From the NCBI GenBank assembly GCA_045106555.1, contig JBGCET010000014.1, positions 62,001-126,000 of the forward strand: a stretch of 64,000 nucleotides of DNA. Direction: 5' to 3'. Positions 63,176 through 64,000 of the stretch are shown in pieces; position 1 is the stretch's first letter; each line of letters starts with the position of its first letter. The stretch comes from JANQOZ01 sp045106555 (GTDB lineage: Bacteria > Pseudomonadota > Gammaproteobacteria > Xanthomonadales > SZUA-38). The notes below the pieces were generated by a model that worked only from the letters and a program-made list of their open reading frames with translations, made no database searches and had not been told where the DNA came from. The translations under genes and the position numbers were made by a program.

Positions 63176-64000
63176 ATGACCCAGTTCGTTAGAGTCGACA
63201 AGCCCTACAACCAAGCGCCCGTGGCGCTGGCGGAATCGAACGGGCGTTCGCGCGCCGGAAACCATTACCCGGTTTTTCTCCGCGTTTCCCAGCCCGTTCG
63301 GCTTACAGCCGCTGCCTTCGTTGTCGCTTTTGCGGTCAGCGGCTGTTCAACGCCGGCCCAAACGATGCCGCCGCCGACTCAGATGCCCAGCTCATCACCG
63401 CCGTCGATGCCGTCGTCAGCGCCGCCATCCATGCCGTCGCCAAGCAGCATGCCTTCGGTTAGTCCGCCGTCTGCCTCGCCACCGTCCCCCAGCATGCCCT
63501 CACCCAGCATGCCTTCGCCGCCCAGCGGCCAAAGCTCGCCGAGTAGCGCGCAAGCCGGTCAACCTCCAGCCAGTTCCGCCGGATCTGAGTCAGATTCGGG
63601 CGAGTCAGCCAGTCAAAGCGCAGCTGACGCGGGTTCCAGCGGCAACAGTGAGTTGGAGGTTCTGGAACCGGAAGAGTCTGAAGTCGCCGATTCTGATGCT
63701 GAGCCCACTTGGGATGACGGCGAAACTGGCGCTGAGGAGTCTTTGGCTGAATCGTCAGACTCGGCCGCGGCCGGGTCAGCAGGCGGCGGCGGGGAGTCTG
63801 CTGATGGCAGCGAGTCCGAACAAATGGCTTCGGCCACCGCAGGCCGTCCCGGCGGTGGATCGCCGATCGGTACCGAGGAGTCTTTGGACGCCGAACTCAA
63901 TAGTTCACTGGAGATCTTTGAAGGCGAAATGGAACGCACCATTACCGTTCTTGCCTCCACCGATCCCGCTGACGGTGAGTCGTCGGGGCCGGCCGGCGGA
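63176..64000 (+). CDS. Ser/Pro/Met-rich lipoprotein, 3' truncated by the window
   Basis: The frame from ATG 63176 stays open to the window end (275 codons). A long N-region precedes a hydrophobic segment (LTAAAFVVAFAVSGC) with lipobox VSGC near residue 62. Repeats of SMPSP/PPSMPS type follow (about 70-125), then a highly acidic Ser/Glu/Asp/Gly region up to about 230, and a more ordered segment (ELNSSLEIFEGEMERTITVLA) just before the edge. The two low-complexity parts look like a flexible surface stalk; a folded domain is probably further downstream. The long N-region before the signal is unusual, and an internal start is possible. Confidence 0.65.
   Translation, partial: MTQFVRVDKPYNQAPVALAESNGRSRAGNHYPVFLRVSQPVRLTAAAFVVAFAVSGCSTPAQTMPPPTQMPSSSPPSMPSSAPPSMPSPSSMPSVSPPSASPPSPSMPSPSMPSPPSGQSSPSSAQAGQPPASSAGSESDSGESASQSAADAGSSGNSELEVLEPEESEVADSDAEPTWDDGETGAEESLAESSDSAAAGSAGGGGESADGSESEQMASATAGRPGGGSPIGTEESLDAELNSSLEIFEGEMERTITVLASTDPADGESSGPAGG

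Overview
The window reads as chromosomal DNA of a moderately GC-rich gammaproteobacterium. The gene order miaB-phoH-ybeY-corC, together with glmS, ssb, ispB, typA, an EntD-type phosphopantetheinyl transferase and abundant Sec-exported and lipoproteins, points that way. Three exported proteins end in a short ...F-x-x-G/S-F-E tail that I associate with Xanthomonadales/Chromatiales-like bacteria. I cannot name the genus. No tRNA, rRNA, CRISPR array or insertion sequence was recognised.

Layout. (1) 1-5005: the end of an envelope polysaccharide locus, with a Wzx-like flippase (cut by the window edge), a GT4 glycosyltransferase, a truncated GT remnant, a methyltransferase and a large lipoprotein. 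(2) 5244-7076: glmS, supplying glucosamine-6-P. (3) 7087-9830: three related exported proteins. (4) 10010-25805: a biosynthetic cluster of two exosortase-A-type alpha/beta hydrolases, an NRPS (formyltransferase, degenerate condensation-like region, A domain with an embedded luciferase-like monooxygenase, PCP), a PKS-NRPS (KS-AT-KR-DH-ACP-C-A-PCP, no thioesterase) and a GT4. (5) 25863-30539: a 1558-aa surface protein. (6) 30739-36686, minus strand: miaB-phoH-ybeY-corC, followed by a DUF4105/Lnb_N-type membrane protein where lnt normally lies, then a GT2. (7) 36806-39411, plus strand: nucleotidyltransferase, HPr-kinase-like protein, PqqD-like protein and a tiny twin-arginine peptide, closed by a strong terminator. 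A second copy of the tiny peptide, too short for routine gene calling, lies at 51714-51881. (8) 39516-55161: nucleotide-sugar genes (manC, rmlD, rmlBAC) interleaved with propionate catabolism (acyl-CoA carboxylase beta and alpha, methylmalonyl-CoA epimerase, mutase, MeaB), a beta-helix protein and the PPTase. (9) 55274-64000: ssb, ispB, typA, a patatin-like protein, a TPR protein, two coupled lipoproteins separated by a 12-nt poly-C tract, and the start of a proline/serine-rich lipoprotein.

How it fits together. Regions 1, 4 and 8 supply activated sugars (GDP-mannose, dTDP-rhamnose, hexosamine), glycosyltransferases, a flippase and a PPTase, consistent with surface glycan and lipopeptide or glycopeptide production. 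The carboxylase/mutase genes interconvert propionyl-CoA, methylmalonyl-CoA and succinyl-CoA, and could also feed a polyketide extender pool. The least explained parts are the HprK/PqqD/twin-arginine-peptide cassette, the formylating monooxygenase NRPS, the Lnb-like protein at the lnt position, and the poly-C tract whose +1 slippage would fuse two lipoprotein genes.
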